Assembly: GCA_947627075.1 (NCBI GenBank)
Contig: CANQUR010000063.1
Coordinates: forward strand, 1-8,666
Length of the DNA: 8,666 nucleotides
Source of the DNA: an uncultured Clostridia bacterium
Lineage (GTDB): Bacteria > Bacillota > Clostridia > Christensenellales > Pumilibacteraceae
Reading direction: 5' to 3'
Part shown: positions 1-5,850 of the stretch, one piece after another
Numbering within the stretch: the stretch's first letter is position 1
Layout: every line of letters begins with the position of its first letter
Notes under the pieces: model-generated
What the model saw: the letters and a program-made list of their open reading frames with translations, nothing else
Database searches by the model: none
Told to the model about the DNA's origin: nothing
Program-made: the position numbers and the translations under genes

Positions 1-178
1 GCATCATGTTGCTGTTTATGCCTATGATAACAAGATAACACTCATAGAGCCGCAGCATTTTACTATGGAATACGCATACATATCCAGATTGGTAAAAATC
101 TTAAAAATGGAATGTGTGGCGAAGAAAATCAAATTGGATATATTACAATCTACAAGAGAAGTAAATCCGAGATTTTAA
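1..178 (+). CDS. Nif3-like dinuclear metal-centre protein (DUF34/YqfO family), 3' end only
   Basis: Only the last 58 codons are in the window (reading frame from base 2, stop TAA at 176-178). The visible tail has the pattern of the Nif3/DUF34 C-terminus: a short beta strand (ITLIEPQ), then HFTME, in which His (bases 56-58) and Glu (68-70) form the HxxxE pair that binds metal in this family. An amphipathic helix, another strand and a closing NPRF, like the family's usual NPF ending, follow. Nif3 proteins are hexameric, bind two metal ions, and are often annotated as GTP cyclohydrolase I type 2, although their true reaction is unsettled. The next gene begins 18 bases later and encodes a zinc-ribbon coiled-coil protein, a frequent neighbour of nif3 in Bacillota, which supports the call. 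The start and N-terminal metal ligands are outside the window. Confidence 0.8.
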   Translation, partial: HHVAVYAYDNKITLIEPQHFTMEYAYISRLVKILKMECVAKKIKLDILQSTREVNPRF

Positions 179-196
179 TTAAGGAGAAAGAGATTT

Positions 197-907
197 ATGG
201 ACAAGAATTTTGAAACATTGTTAAAATATCAAGAATACGACATAAAGCTTAAGCGTTTACTCGATACCATTGAAAGAAGCGACGCCAGCAAGCGAATGGA
301 ACAGGCTCGAACAGAATTCAATATTGCTAAAAAGACTGTTCAAGAGGATGAAAAAGAAGCTGAAAAAGTAGTTGCCTATTATGAGAAATCCGCGCCACAG
401 TTGCAGGAATTGGAAAAAAATTTGGATTCTATAATCAAGAGTTCTGAAGGAAATGACAACATTGCGGCATTGATAGAGCAATTGGAGATATTAAAAGGAA
501 AGGTTATCGCCCTCGAAAAAAAGATCATAGAATGCAAAACTTCTTCTGAAAAAATACTCAAATCTTATCAAGAAGCAAATGCAATCGGACATAAAATGTT
601 AAGCTATTTTAACAGCGCCAAAACAATTTACAACGAGTTGATTAAAGCTTCCGAGCCTGAAATCAGCGCATTGAAGAAGAAATTAAAGGCACTCGAGCCG
701 TTGATAGAAATTGAAACATTGAAAAAATATAAGGAAATAACAAAGGAAAACAAATATCCGGCATTTGTAGAAGTGAGATTTATTGACGGAACATATTCAT
801 GCGGCGCTTGCGGATTACAGCTTTCGCAAAAAAATACAAGTACGCTCAATGAAAACGGAGTTTGTACATGTGAAACCTGCCGACGTGTTATTTTCAAGAG
901 GCAATGA
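197..907 (+). CDS. C4-type zinc-ribbon coiled-coil protein (COG1579-like)
   Basis: This is a 236-residue protein. Residues 1-180 are rich in Glu, Lys and Leu with heptad-like spacing and few prolines or glycines, so they should form a long helical coiled-coil hairpin. The C-terminus carries a zinc ribbon: SCGACG (Cys202, Cys205) and CETC (Cys225, Cys228), with an extra Cys223, ending in RRVIFK. This layout is typical of the zf-RING_7/COG1579 family. The molecular role of the family is poorly known; binding to nucleic acid or to a partner protein is a guess. AAGGAG at 181-186 lies 10 bases before the ATG. The stop TGA (905-907) overlaps an ATG at 904 and falls just before the preferred galU start, so the genes are probably co-transcribed and translationally coupled. 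Confidence 0.88.
   Translation: MDKNFETLLKYQEYDIKLKRLLDTIERSDASKRMEQARTEFNIAKKTVQEDEKEAEKVVAYYEKSAPQLQELEKNLDSIIKSSEGNDNIAALIEQLEILKGKVIALEKKIIECKTSSEKILKSYQEANAIGHKMLSYFNSAKTIYNELIKASEPEISALKKKLKALEPLIEIETLKKYKEITKENKYPAFVEVRFIDGTYSCGACGLQLSQKNTSTLNENGVCTCETCRRVIFKRQ
896..901 (+). promoter_or_regulatory. Ribosome binding site deciding the galU start
   Basis: AAGAGG ends 8 bases before the ATG at 910 but only 2 bases before the in-frame ATG at 904. The spacing favours 910. The site lies inside the last codons of the upstream zinc-ribbon gene. Confidence 0.6.
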
Positions 908-909
908 GC

Positions 910-1770
910 ATGAATAAAGCGGTCATTCCTTGCGGCGGCTTGGGAACGAGATTTTTACCGATAACAAAGGCAATTCCCAAAGAGTTATTGCCTATAGTCG
1001 ATGTTCCCGTCATTTCGCACATAATCGACGAATGCGTCGATAGCGGGCTTGATCAAATTCTTGTGATCATAAGCCCGAATAAAGAAATAATCAAAGACTA
1101 TTTTAAGCCTAACGAGATGCTGTACGATAAGCTTATGCGTGCGGGAAAAAGCGATCTTGTAAAAGAACTCGAACTTACACGATCGAAAGCGGAAATAAAT
1201 TTCATAACACAAACCGAAGCTTTGGGTTCAGCTCATGCGGTTTCTCTGGCAAAAGATTTTACGGGTAATGAACCTTTTTGTCTTGCACTTGGTGACGATC
1301 TAACGGTCAATAAATATCCCGTTGCGAAACAACTTATAGATGCTTATGAAGAAACGGGGTCTACTATCATAGGCGTTCAACGATGTGATGGTGATGATAT
1401 CGTAAAATACGGAGTAGCGGACGTATCGAAATCTGCAGGCAGATTTAATTTGCTTAATGGAATTGTTGAAAAGCCTCCGCTCGATGCTTTACCATCGCGG
1501 CTTGCTTGTTATGGCAGATATATTCTGTGTGACATATATGATTACATACAACGCATAGGCAAAGGAAAGGGCGGCGAATATCAACTGACTGATGCATTGA
1601 TGCTTCAATGTAAGGAATCAAAAGTCTATGCATATGAATTCGAAGGAAAGCGTTATGATATGGGTGATAAGTTCGGATCTTTGCAGGCTTCAATAGAACT
1701 TTCATTGGAACGAAAAGATTTCGGAGAAGAATTGAAAAAATACATCAAGGATCTTGCCGCAAGAATATAG
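910..1770 (+). CDS. galU: UTP--glucose-1-phosphate uridylyltransferase
   Basis: The enzyme makes UDP-glucose from UTP and glucose-1-phosphate in the cytoplasm, feeding cell-envelope glycan and glycolipid synthesis. The product has 286 residues, close to the usual size for bacterial GalU. Motifs in order: the nucleotide-binding loop GGLGTRFLP (9-17), TKAIPKELLPIVD (19-31), LGDD (127-130, metal and nucleotide site), VEKP (186-189), EYQLTDA (223-229) and YDMGDKFG (249-256, sugar site). Two oddities are seen: Cys8 where the loop usually has Ala, and LGSAHAV (105-111) where GalU usually reads LGLGHAV. The start at 910 is preferred to the ATG at 904 because of ribosome-site spacing; the longer form adds only two residues. 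It overlaps or abuts the zinc-ribbon gene and is probably expressed with it. Other sugar nucleotidyltransferases are less likely given the TKAIPKE and EYQLTDA motifs. Confidence 0.93.
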   Translation: MNKAVIPCGGLGTRFLPITKAIPKELLPIVDVPVISHIIDECVDSGLDQILVIISPNKEIIKDYFKPNEMLYDKLMRAGKSDLVKELELTRSKAEINFITQTEALGSAHAVSLAKDFTGNEPFCLALGDDLTVNKYPVAKQLIDAYEETGSTIIGVQRCDGDDIVKYGVADVSKSAGRFNLLNGIVEKPPLDALPSRLACYGRYILCDIYDYIQRIGKGKGGEYQLTDALMLQCKESKVYAYEFEGKRYDMGDKFGSLQASIELSLERKDFGEELKKYIKDLAARI

Positions 1771-1798
1771 TAAAGAACTCTGCTTTGTTCGAAAACTT

Positions 1799-1838
1799 AA
1801 AATAATTAGCATAATTCGCAAAAAAATATGCTTATTTT
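1799..1838 (+). terminator. Possible weak terminator after galU
   Basis: AAAATAA...GCATA (1799-1813, with a three-base bulge TTA at 1806-1808) can pair with TATGC TTATTTT (1827-1838). That gives 12 pairs, mostly A-T, with a 13-base loop. The T-rich side is part of the stem and there is no GC-rich core, so it would be a poor intrinsic terminator. Its position, between the galU stop and the rpmF promoter, is where a terminator would be expected. Confidence 0.3.
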
Positions 1839-1839
1839 C

Positions 1840-1868
1840 TTGACAAAAACGATTTGATTCTATATACT
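1840..1868 (+). promoter_or_regulatory. Sigma-A type promoter for rpmF (and plsX-rnc)
   Basis: The -35 box is TTGACA (1840-1845), matching consensus at all six bases. A 17-base spacer leads to TATACT (1863-1868), matching TATAAT at five of six. It lies 37 bases before the rpmF start with no gene between. Near-consensus strength suits a ribosomal protein gene. It may also supply plsX and rnc, because no other convincing promoter is seen before them. Confidence 0.88.
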
Positions 1869-1891
1869 TATATAGCAATTTTGATTATCAT

Positions 1892-1899
1892 AGGAGGTG
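1892..1899 (+). promoter_or_regulatory. Strong ribosome binding site of rpmF
   Basis: AGGAGGTG is a near-perfect match to the 16S anti-Shine-Dalgarno sequence and ends six bases before the ATG at 1906. It rules out the in-frame GTG at 1897, which lies inside the site itself. Confidence 0.85.
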
Positions 1900-1905
1900 C
1901 GTGTT

Positions 1906-2103
1906 ATGGCAGTACCCAAGCATAAAACATCGAAACAAAGAACGCATACAAGAAGATCCGCAAACAGAAAGATCGTTATTATGCCGTCTTTGTCGGCTTG
2001 CCCTAAATGCGGTGAAATGAAACCGACACACAGAGCTTGCAGTCATTGTGGTTATTATAAAGACGAATCTGTAATTCAAATCAAACAAGACAAAGAAGAT
2101 TAG
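1906..2103 (+). CDS. rpmF: 50S ribosomal protein L32
   Basis: This 65-residue basic protein starts MAVPKHKTSK, the characteristic L32 N-terminus, followed by an Arg/Lys-rich segment that contacts 23S rRNA. It carries a zinc ribbon with CPKC (residues 27-30) and CSHC (40-43), so it is the zinc-binding (C+) form; zinc-independent paralogues lack these cysteines. The C-terminus is acidic and lysine rich (QDKED). It has its own near-consensus promoter and a very strong ribosome site, as expected for a ribosomal gene. In many Bacillota a yceD (DUF177) gene comes immediately before rpmF and plsX after it; here plsX is in place but galU, not yceD, lies upstream. Confidence 0.96.
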   Translation: MAVPKHKTSKQRTHTRRSANRKIVIMPSLSACPKCGEMKPTHRACSHCGYYKDESVIQIKQDKED

Positions 2104-2114
2104 TTTGAAACACC

Positions 2115-2138
2115 TTTGCCCCGGATCTCTGGGGCAAA
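2115..2138 (+). promoter_or_regulatory. Hairpin between rpmF and plsX
   Basis: TTTGCCCC (2115-2122) pairs perfectly with GGGGCAAA (2131-2138) around the loop GGATCTCT; a G-T pair could close the loop further. The next bases are ATTAATTTAT, so no clean T-run follows. It may be a leaky terminator, or an RNA stabiliser that lets rpmF be expressed more than plsX-rnc. The hairpin ends 10 bases before the plsX ribosome site (AAAGGAG from 2149). Confidence 0.6.
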
Positions 2139-2161
2139 ATTAATTTATAAAGGAGTTTCTC

Positions 2162-3178
2162 ATGAAGATAGTTGTAGATACCGCGGCGTGCGATGATCCC
2201 AACGAGGTTATTCGCGGTTGTGCACTTGCGATCCAGAAAAATTTATGCGAATTGATTTTAACGGGAGACAAGGAAAAAATCGACAAAGCGCTGTCGCTTT
2301 ACAATATTGATAGGACAAAGCTTGAAATAATTGATGCTAAAGATGTTATAACAAATGAAGATGTCCCAACTATAGCTATAAGGCATAAGCCGGAATCGTC
2401 GATCGTAAAAGCCTATGAAGCGCTGAAACGAGATGATGTGATTGGATTGATTTCCGCGGGTAACACCGGTGCCGTCCTTTCGGGTGGAGTTTTCAAGTTA
2501 GGTAGGATAAAGGGCATTCATCGACCTGCACTGGCGCCTATATTACCGACCATTAACGGCAAAGAAGTTTGTCTTATCGATTGTGGAGCAAATGTTGATT
2601 GCAGACCCGAATATTTGGTCGAATTTGCAATGATGGGATCATGCTATATGAAAACGGTATATGGGATCGAAGCTCCGAGAGTAGGACTTGTCTCAAATGG
2701 TGTTGAGGACAAAAAAGGTAACGAACTTACAAAAGAAGTCTTTTCAAGGCTAAAAAAGACATCGTTGAACTTTGTGGGAAATATGGAAGCTCGTGAAGCT
2801 TTAAGCGGCGATTATGATGTCCTTGTATGTGATGGCTTTGTAGGTAATGTACTTCTTAAATCAATTGAAGGGACTGCGCGCATGGTCATGAAAACGTTAA
2901 AAAATGCAATAATGAGCGACACATTTGCAAAAGTAGGTTCATTATTTATGAAAAAAGCATTAAATAACGTAAAGAACAGCCTTGATTATCAACAAAAAGG
3001 TGGTGCCCCTTTATTAGGCGTAGAGAAAGTTGTTGTTAAATCCCATGGAGCATCAAATTCGGACGCTATACAAGCCTCTATCTTGCAAGTCAAAAAAATG
3101 TATGATGGCAAGATTATAGAAAATATCAAAATGGGTCTTGCTTCTTTGGAGAACATATCCGATGACAAGAACGAATGA
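2162..3178 (+). CDS. plsX: Phosphate acyltransferase PlsX
   Basis: PlsX converts acyl-ACP and phosphate to acyl-phosphate, which PlsY uses to acylate glycerol-3-phosphate at the start of membrane phospholipid synthesis. It is a peripheral membrane enzyme. The 338 residues match the family's normal length. Family motifs: SAGNTGA (98-104), RPALA (121-125), IDCGAN (139-144), GNMEAR (206-211), VCDGFVGNVLLKS (222-234), GGAPLLG (280-286) and SHGASNSDA (294-302). The N-terminal motif is odd: family members usually begin with VDAMGGD followed by P, but here residues 5-13 read VDTAACDDP. AAAGGAG at 2149-2155 sits six bases before the ATG. The end overlaps rnc by 17 bases. The fapR, fab and acpP genes that surround plsX in some Bacillota are absent. 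Confidence 0.95.
   Translation: MKIVVDTAACDDPNEVIRGCALAIQKNLCELILTGDKEKIDKALSLYNIDRTKLEIIDAKDVITNEDVPTIAIRHKPESSIVKAYEALKRDDVIGLISAGNTGAVLSGGVFKLGRIKGIHRPALAPILPTINGKEVCLIDCGANVDCRPEYLVEFAMMGSCYMKTVYGIEAPRVGLVSNGVEDKKGNELTKEVFSRLKKTSLNFVGNMEAREALSGDYDVLVCDGFVGNVLLKSIEGTARMVMKTLKNAIMSDTFAKVGSLFMKKALNNVKNSLDYQQKGGAPLLGVEKVVVKSHGASNSDAIQASILQVKKMYDGKIIENIKMGLASLENISDDKNE
3145..3152 (+). promoter_or_regulatory. Ribosome binding site of rnc, inside plsX
   Basis: TTTGGAGA contains GGAG (3148-3151), 10 bases before the ATG at 3162. It supports 3162 over the upstream in-frame TTG at 3138, which would add eight residues unlike any RNase III N-terminus. Confidence 0.5.
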
Positions 3179-3818
3179 AATCGAAAGTATAATTGGATAC
3201 AATTTCAGAGATAAGGATCTCCTCGAAACAGCATTCACACATTCCTCATATACAAACGAGCACCATGTGGAAAATAATGAAAAGCTTGAATTTTTGGGAG
3301 ACAGTATACTTAATTTTATAATTGCAGAGCTTTTGTATTTAACATCATTGGAAGATGAAGGCGCGATGTCCATCAGTCGCGCTTCTATAGTATCGAGAGT
3401 TCCTTTGGCTATGGCAATCGACCGATTAGGTTTGCTAAAATATTTGAAAATCGGAGTTGGAGTTTCGAAAAACAAAAATTTTTCCACAAAATTTCGTTCG
3501 AATTTGTTTGAAGCTATTTTAGGTGCCATATACCTTGATGGTGGAATGGAAAGCGCAAAACGTTTTGTTTATAATCACCTGGGACAAGATATTACAAATA
3601 CTTCAATAATGGATTATAAATCAAGGCTACAGGAGATCAAACAAGAAAAATTCAACGATATGAAGCTTGAATATGTTACTATCGATAATGGACGAAAGGA
3701 ATTCGTTTCGAAAGTATATCTCGGAGGAGAAATATTGGGCGAAGGCAAGGGCAAAAGGAAAAAAATTGCCGAAAGAGAAGCCGCAAAAATCGCAATTAAG
3801 AAACTAAATTTCAGTTAA
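3162..3818 (+). CDS. rnc: Ribonuclease III
   Basis: RNase III cleaves double-stranded RNA, maturing rRNA precursors and processing mRNAs, using divalent metal. The 218-residue product has the family's two domains. The catalytic domain (about 5-140) has the signature NEKLEFLGDS (39-48; Glu40, Glu43 and Asp47 match E. coli Glu38, Glu41, Asp45), DEG (65-67) and FEAILGAIYLDGG (116-128, Glu117). The double-stranded-RNA-binding domain (about 150-216) has DYKSRLQE and the closing AEREAAKIAI. Two usually acidic positions differ: Asn114 where E. coli has Asp114, and GVGVSK (98-103) where many members have a GxGE element (E. coli Glu100). The ATG lies inside the last codons of plsX (17-base overlap), so translation is probably coupled. 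A terminator follows directly. Confidence 0.94.
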   Translation: MTRTNEIESIIGYNFRDKDLLETAFTHSSYTNEHHVENNEKLEFLGDSILNFIIAELLYLTSLEDEGAMSISRASIVSRVPLAMAIDRLGLLKYLKIGVGVSKNKNFSTKFRSNLFEAILGAIYLDGGMESAKRFVYNHLGQDITNTSIMDYKSRLQEIKQEKFNDMKLEYVTIDNGRKEFVSKVYLGGEILGEGKGKRKKIAEREAAKIAIKKLNFS

Positions 3819-3826
3819 TTGACAAT

Positions 3827-3859
3827 AAAAAGATGTTACCTTGACTAACCATCTTTTTT
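3827..3859 (+). terminator. Intrinsic terminator after rnc
   Basis: AAAAAGATGTTA (3827-3838) pairs with TAAC-ATCTTTTT (3846-3858, one bulged C at 3850) around the loop CCTTGAC, and the T-run CTTTTTT (3853-3859) closes it. It begins eight bases after the rnc stop and probably ends the rpmF-plsX-rnc unit. The A-run on the left side would let it work in reverse too, but no opposing gene is present. Confidence 0.72.
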
Positions 3860-3902
3860 GAAATAAAAATATTTCATTAATAAAAAACAAGGAGTTTTGC
3901 AC

Positions 3903-4640
3903 ATGAGCAAAATTAAAAAATTTTTTTTGGACTTTAAGCTTTTAATCAAATCGGTTCCCGCCACTATTATATCGATATTTGCCATATCGGTATTTGCAAT
4001 GAATTTATTGGCAAATAAAAGCATTGATACAGGTGTTGATTGGCTTGCATTGGATTGTGGAATATTGGTTTCTTGGATCTCATTTTTGTGTATGGATATT
4101 TTAACAAAACACTACGGTCCGAAGGCGGCGACGCAAATTTCCATATTCGCTATAATTTTGAATTTATGCGCATGTTTGATATTTTTCATTGCAAGCAAAA
4201 TAAGTGGTACTTGGGGACAATATTATGATTTGGGAGAAATACCGATAATCAATACTGCTCTCGACGGAACGTTTGCCGGATCGTGGTATGTTGTATTCGG
4301 AAGCACTGTTGCCTTTATTATGTCTGCCATAATCAACAATTTTTCCAATTGGAGCATAGGAAAAGCCTTCAAAAATAAAGACGGATTCGGTGCATATATA
4401 TGTCGTACATATGTTTCAACAGCAATAGGTCAATTTGCCGATAATATGATTTTTTCTTTAATAGTGAGCCACTTTTTCTTTGGGTGGACTTTACTGCAAT
4501 GCGTTACTTGCGCCGCCACCGGCATGATAGTGGAATTATTATGTGAAGCTATTTTTTCGCCGATAGGATTTGCAATTTGTAAACGATGGCAAAAAGAAGA
4601 AATTGGGAAAGACTATCTTACTCACGTAAAAGAAGATTAG
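3903..4640 (+). CDS. VUT-family membrane transporter (queuosine-precursor-transporter-like)
   Basis: This 245-residue integral membrane protein has about six hydrophobic segments, roughly at 19-36, 48-66, 76-97, 126-146, 169-190 and 194-226. A positively charged N-terminus (MSKIKKFF) and a charged C-tail (KRWQKEEIGK) are consistent with both ends facing the cytoplasm. Signature segments are MDILTKHYGPKAA (64-76), NNFSNW (145-150), RTYVSTAIGQFADN (168-181) and ELLCEAIFSPIG (211-222), which match the VUT/YhhQ-like family. Characterised YhhQ members import queuosine precursors (preQ0, preQ1 or queuine) for tRNA modification; the substrate here is inferred by family only. AAGGAG at 3889-3894 favours the ATG at 3903 over the in-frame TTG at 3897. 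An SDR gene follows, with its ribosome site overlapping this stop codon. Confidence 0.82.
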   Translation: MSKIKKFFLDFKLLIKSVPATIISIFAISVFAMNLLANKSIDTGVDWLALDCGILVSWISFLCMDILTKHYGPKAATQISIFAIILNLCACLIFFIASKISGTWGQYYDLGEIPIINTALDGTFAGSWYVVFGSTVAFIMSAIINNFSNWSIGKAFKNKDGFGAYICRTYVSTAIGQFADNMIFSLIVSHFFFGWTLLQCVTCAATGMIVELLCEAIFSPIGFAICKRWQKEEIGKDYLTHVKED

Positions 4641-4648
4641 GAGGATTT

Positions 4649-5302
4649 ATGAAGGTCGTTATAACCGGGACAAGCATGGGAATAGGAAAAGCCATAGCTA
4701 AAAAGTTTTTAAGTCGTGGGCATGATGTAATAGGGATCGACAAGGCTTATTCAACGCTGACACATAAAAATTATACCCACTATTTGGCGGACATTTTTTG
4801 TGATGATTTGCCCGAAATAGAAAATGTGCAAATTTTGATCAATAACGCAGGGGTGCAAAATACGCCTAAATTCGGCGATATCGACGTTAATTTGAAAGGT
4901 ACGATTCGCGTGACTGAGGAATATGCAATTCAACCCGATATAAAAAGCGTTGTTTTTATTGCGTCGGCAAGCGCTGTGACAGGTTCGGAATTTCCGTCGT
5001 ATGCAGCAAGTAAAGGTGGAATGGTTGCATATATGAAAAATGTCGCTTTAAGAATAGCTCGGTTTGGGGGCACATCAAACAGTCTTTCTCCCGGAGGAGT
5101 ATTGACTTCTTTGAATGATCATGTTATAAAAGATCCGAAATTATGGGATGAAGTCATGGAAGAAACTCCTTTGAAAAAATGGGCATCTGCAGAAGAAATT
5201 GCAGAATGGGCCTTTTTTGTAGCTGTTATAAATAAATCCATGACATCTCAAAATATAGTGATAGATAACGGAGAAAGTTCCAAAGCAAAATTTGTGTGGT
5301 AA
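4649..5302 (+). CDS. Short-chain dehydrogenase/reductase (SDR), substrate unknown
   Basis: This 217-residue protein is shorter than the usual ~250-residue classical SDR. It has the Rossmann glycine motif TGTSMGIG (6-13), Asp31 at the end of the second strand (a position that usually favours NAD(H) over NADP(H)), NNAG (65-68), Asn81, Ser106, YAASK (Tyr118, Lys122) and a PGG turn (148-150). The Asn-Ser-Tyr-Lys catalytic tetrad is therefore complete, so the enzyme should be an active oxidoreductase. The shortening is mainly between Asp31 and NNAG. The substrate cannot be read from the sequence; a FabG role is unlikely given the length and context. AGGAGG (4639-4644) overlaps the TAG stop of the transporter gene, so the two are translated from one mRNA. 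A strong terminator follows about 48 bases after the stop. Confidence 0.88.
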   Translation: MKVVITGTSMGIGKAIAKKFLSRGHDVIGIDKAYSTLTHKNYTHYLADIFCDDLPEIENVQILINNAGVQNTPKFGDIDVNLKGTIRVTEEYAIQPDIKSVVFIASASAVTGSEFPSYAASKGGMVAYMKNVALRIARFGGTSNSLSPGGVLTSLNDHVIKDPKLWDEVMEETPLKKWASAEEIAEWAFFVAVINKSMTSQNIVIDNGESSKAKFVW

Positions 5303-5349
5303 ATAAAGACGTAAACGTAATTTTCAATCTACAAAAAATACGATTAGCC

Positions 5350-5382
5350 AGCGTGGTATCATACCGCGCTTTTCTTTTTTTT
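5350..5382 (+). terminator. Strong intrinsic terminator after the SDR gene
   Basis: AGCGTGGTA (5350-5358) pairs with TACCGCGCT (5362-5370) over the three-base loop TCA, with one G-T wobble, and is followed by TTTTCTTTTTTTT (5370-5382). The GC-rich stem and long T-run are classical. It ends the transporter-SDR unit. Confidence 0.9.
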
Positions 5383-5416
5383 ATTATTAAAAGCATAACG
5401 AAAGCAAGTGTAATAT

Positions 5417-5445
5417 TTGTTTTGTGGGTACTTTTATGTTATAAT
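5417..5445 (+). promoter_or_regulatory. Promoter with extended -10 for the split DUF4275-like gene
   Basis: TATAAT (5440-5445) is a perfect -10 box preceded by TG at 5437-5438 (extended -10). TTGTTT (5417-5422), 17 bases upstream, is a weak -35. The start codon at 5481 follows 35 bases later. Confidence 0.75.
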
Positions 5446-5480
5446 TACATTGTAAAGCACAAATTAGCGGAGAAAATTAT

Positions 5481-5850
5481 ATGCAGACGAATGAATTTTT
5501 CAAAAAATGGTACGCCGCTTTTGCTTCCGAAGTGGATCCTATCATAATGAGAGAACACATAAAAGCGCTTGATTGTTGTCCATGGCACATTTTTACTTGG
5601 GGGAAAGTTGAATGCTTCACTGGCAATGAAGCAATTTCTGCATATGAAAAAAATCGCCCAAGATGACATATATTGTTACGTTGGATATGACTATGAGAAC
5701 GGATTGTGCGAAACTCGTAAAAACGATTTTGATGAAATATTCCACCTTAAACAAACAGGTGATGAGCTTTATATTACTACGCTTGATTTTTCTTGGACCT
5801 TCGTATGGACGCATGAAGCTATATTTGGTCCATATTTTATGAAAAAATAA
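5481..5850 (+). pseudogene. DUF4275-like gene split by a one-base frameshift
   Basis: Two consecutive reading frames together resemble one protein. The first (5481-5666, 61 codons) contains CPWHIFTWGKVECF and then EAISAYEK, after which it runs into TGA. The second frame continues from about 5647 with DDIYCYVGYDYE and ends with DFSWTFVWTHE and GPYF before TAA at 5848-5850. The order WHIFTW ... DFSWTFV-THE ... GPYF is the pattern I know from the uncharacterised DUF4275 family. The frames join at seven A (5647-5653); with six A the gene would read through as 122 residues, a normal size for the family. The gene has its own promoter and a ribosome site (CGGAGA at 5468-5473). The break may be a true mutation, a phase-variable tract, RNA polymerase slippage, or a sequencing or assembly error in the homopolymer. 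Function is unknown. Confidence 0.72.

Noticed and set aside
3053..3529. Minus-strand open frame of 158 codons over the plsX-rnc junction
   Set aside because: Both genes on the + strand are clearly real and conserved here; the reverse frame has no recognisable domain.
3819..3886. TTGACA (3819-3824), TTGACT (3841-3846) and TTGAAA (3858-3863) as -35 boxes for the transporter gene
   Set aside because: None has a recognisable -10 box at 16-18 bases; the first two lie at or inside the rnc terminator region. A promoter for the transporter-SDR unit is likely but could not be placed.
3860..3902. Possible preQ1 riboswitch before the VUT transporter, prompted by the A-rich stretch before AAGGAG
   Set aside because: The sequence lacks the GC-rich first stem and C-rich loop of the preQ1 class I consensus, and the gap after the rnc terminator is only about 43 bases. 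Only a weak A-T hairpin (3860-3875) is present.
5296..5547. Open frame of 83 codons with a hydrophobic stretch across 5296-5547
   Set aside because: It runs through the strong terminator (5350-5382) and the promoter (5417-5445) and into the start of the next gene, has no ribosome site of its own, and resembles nothing I know.
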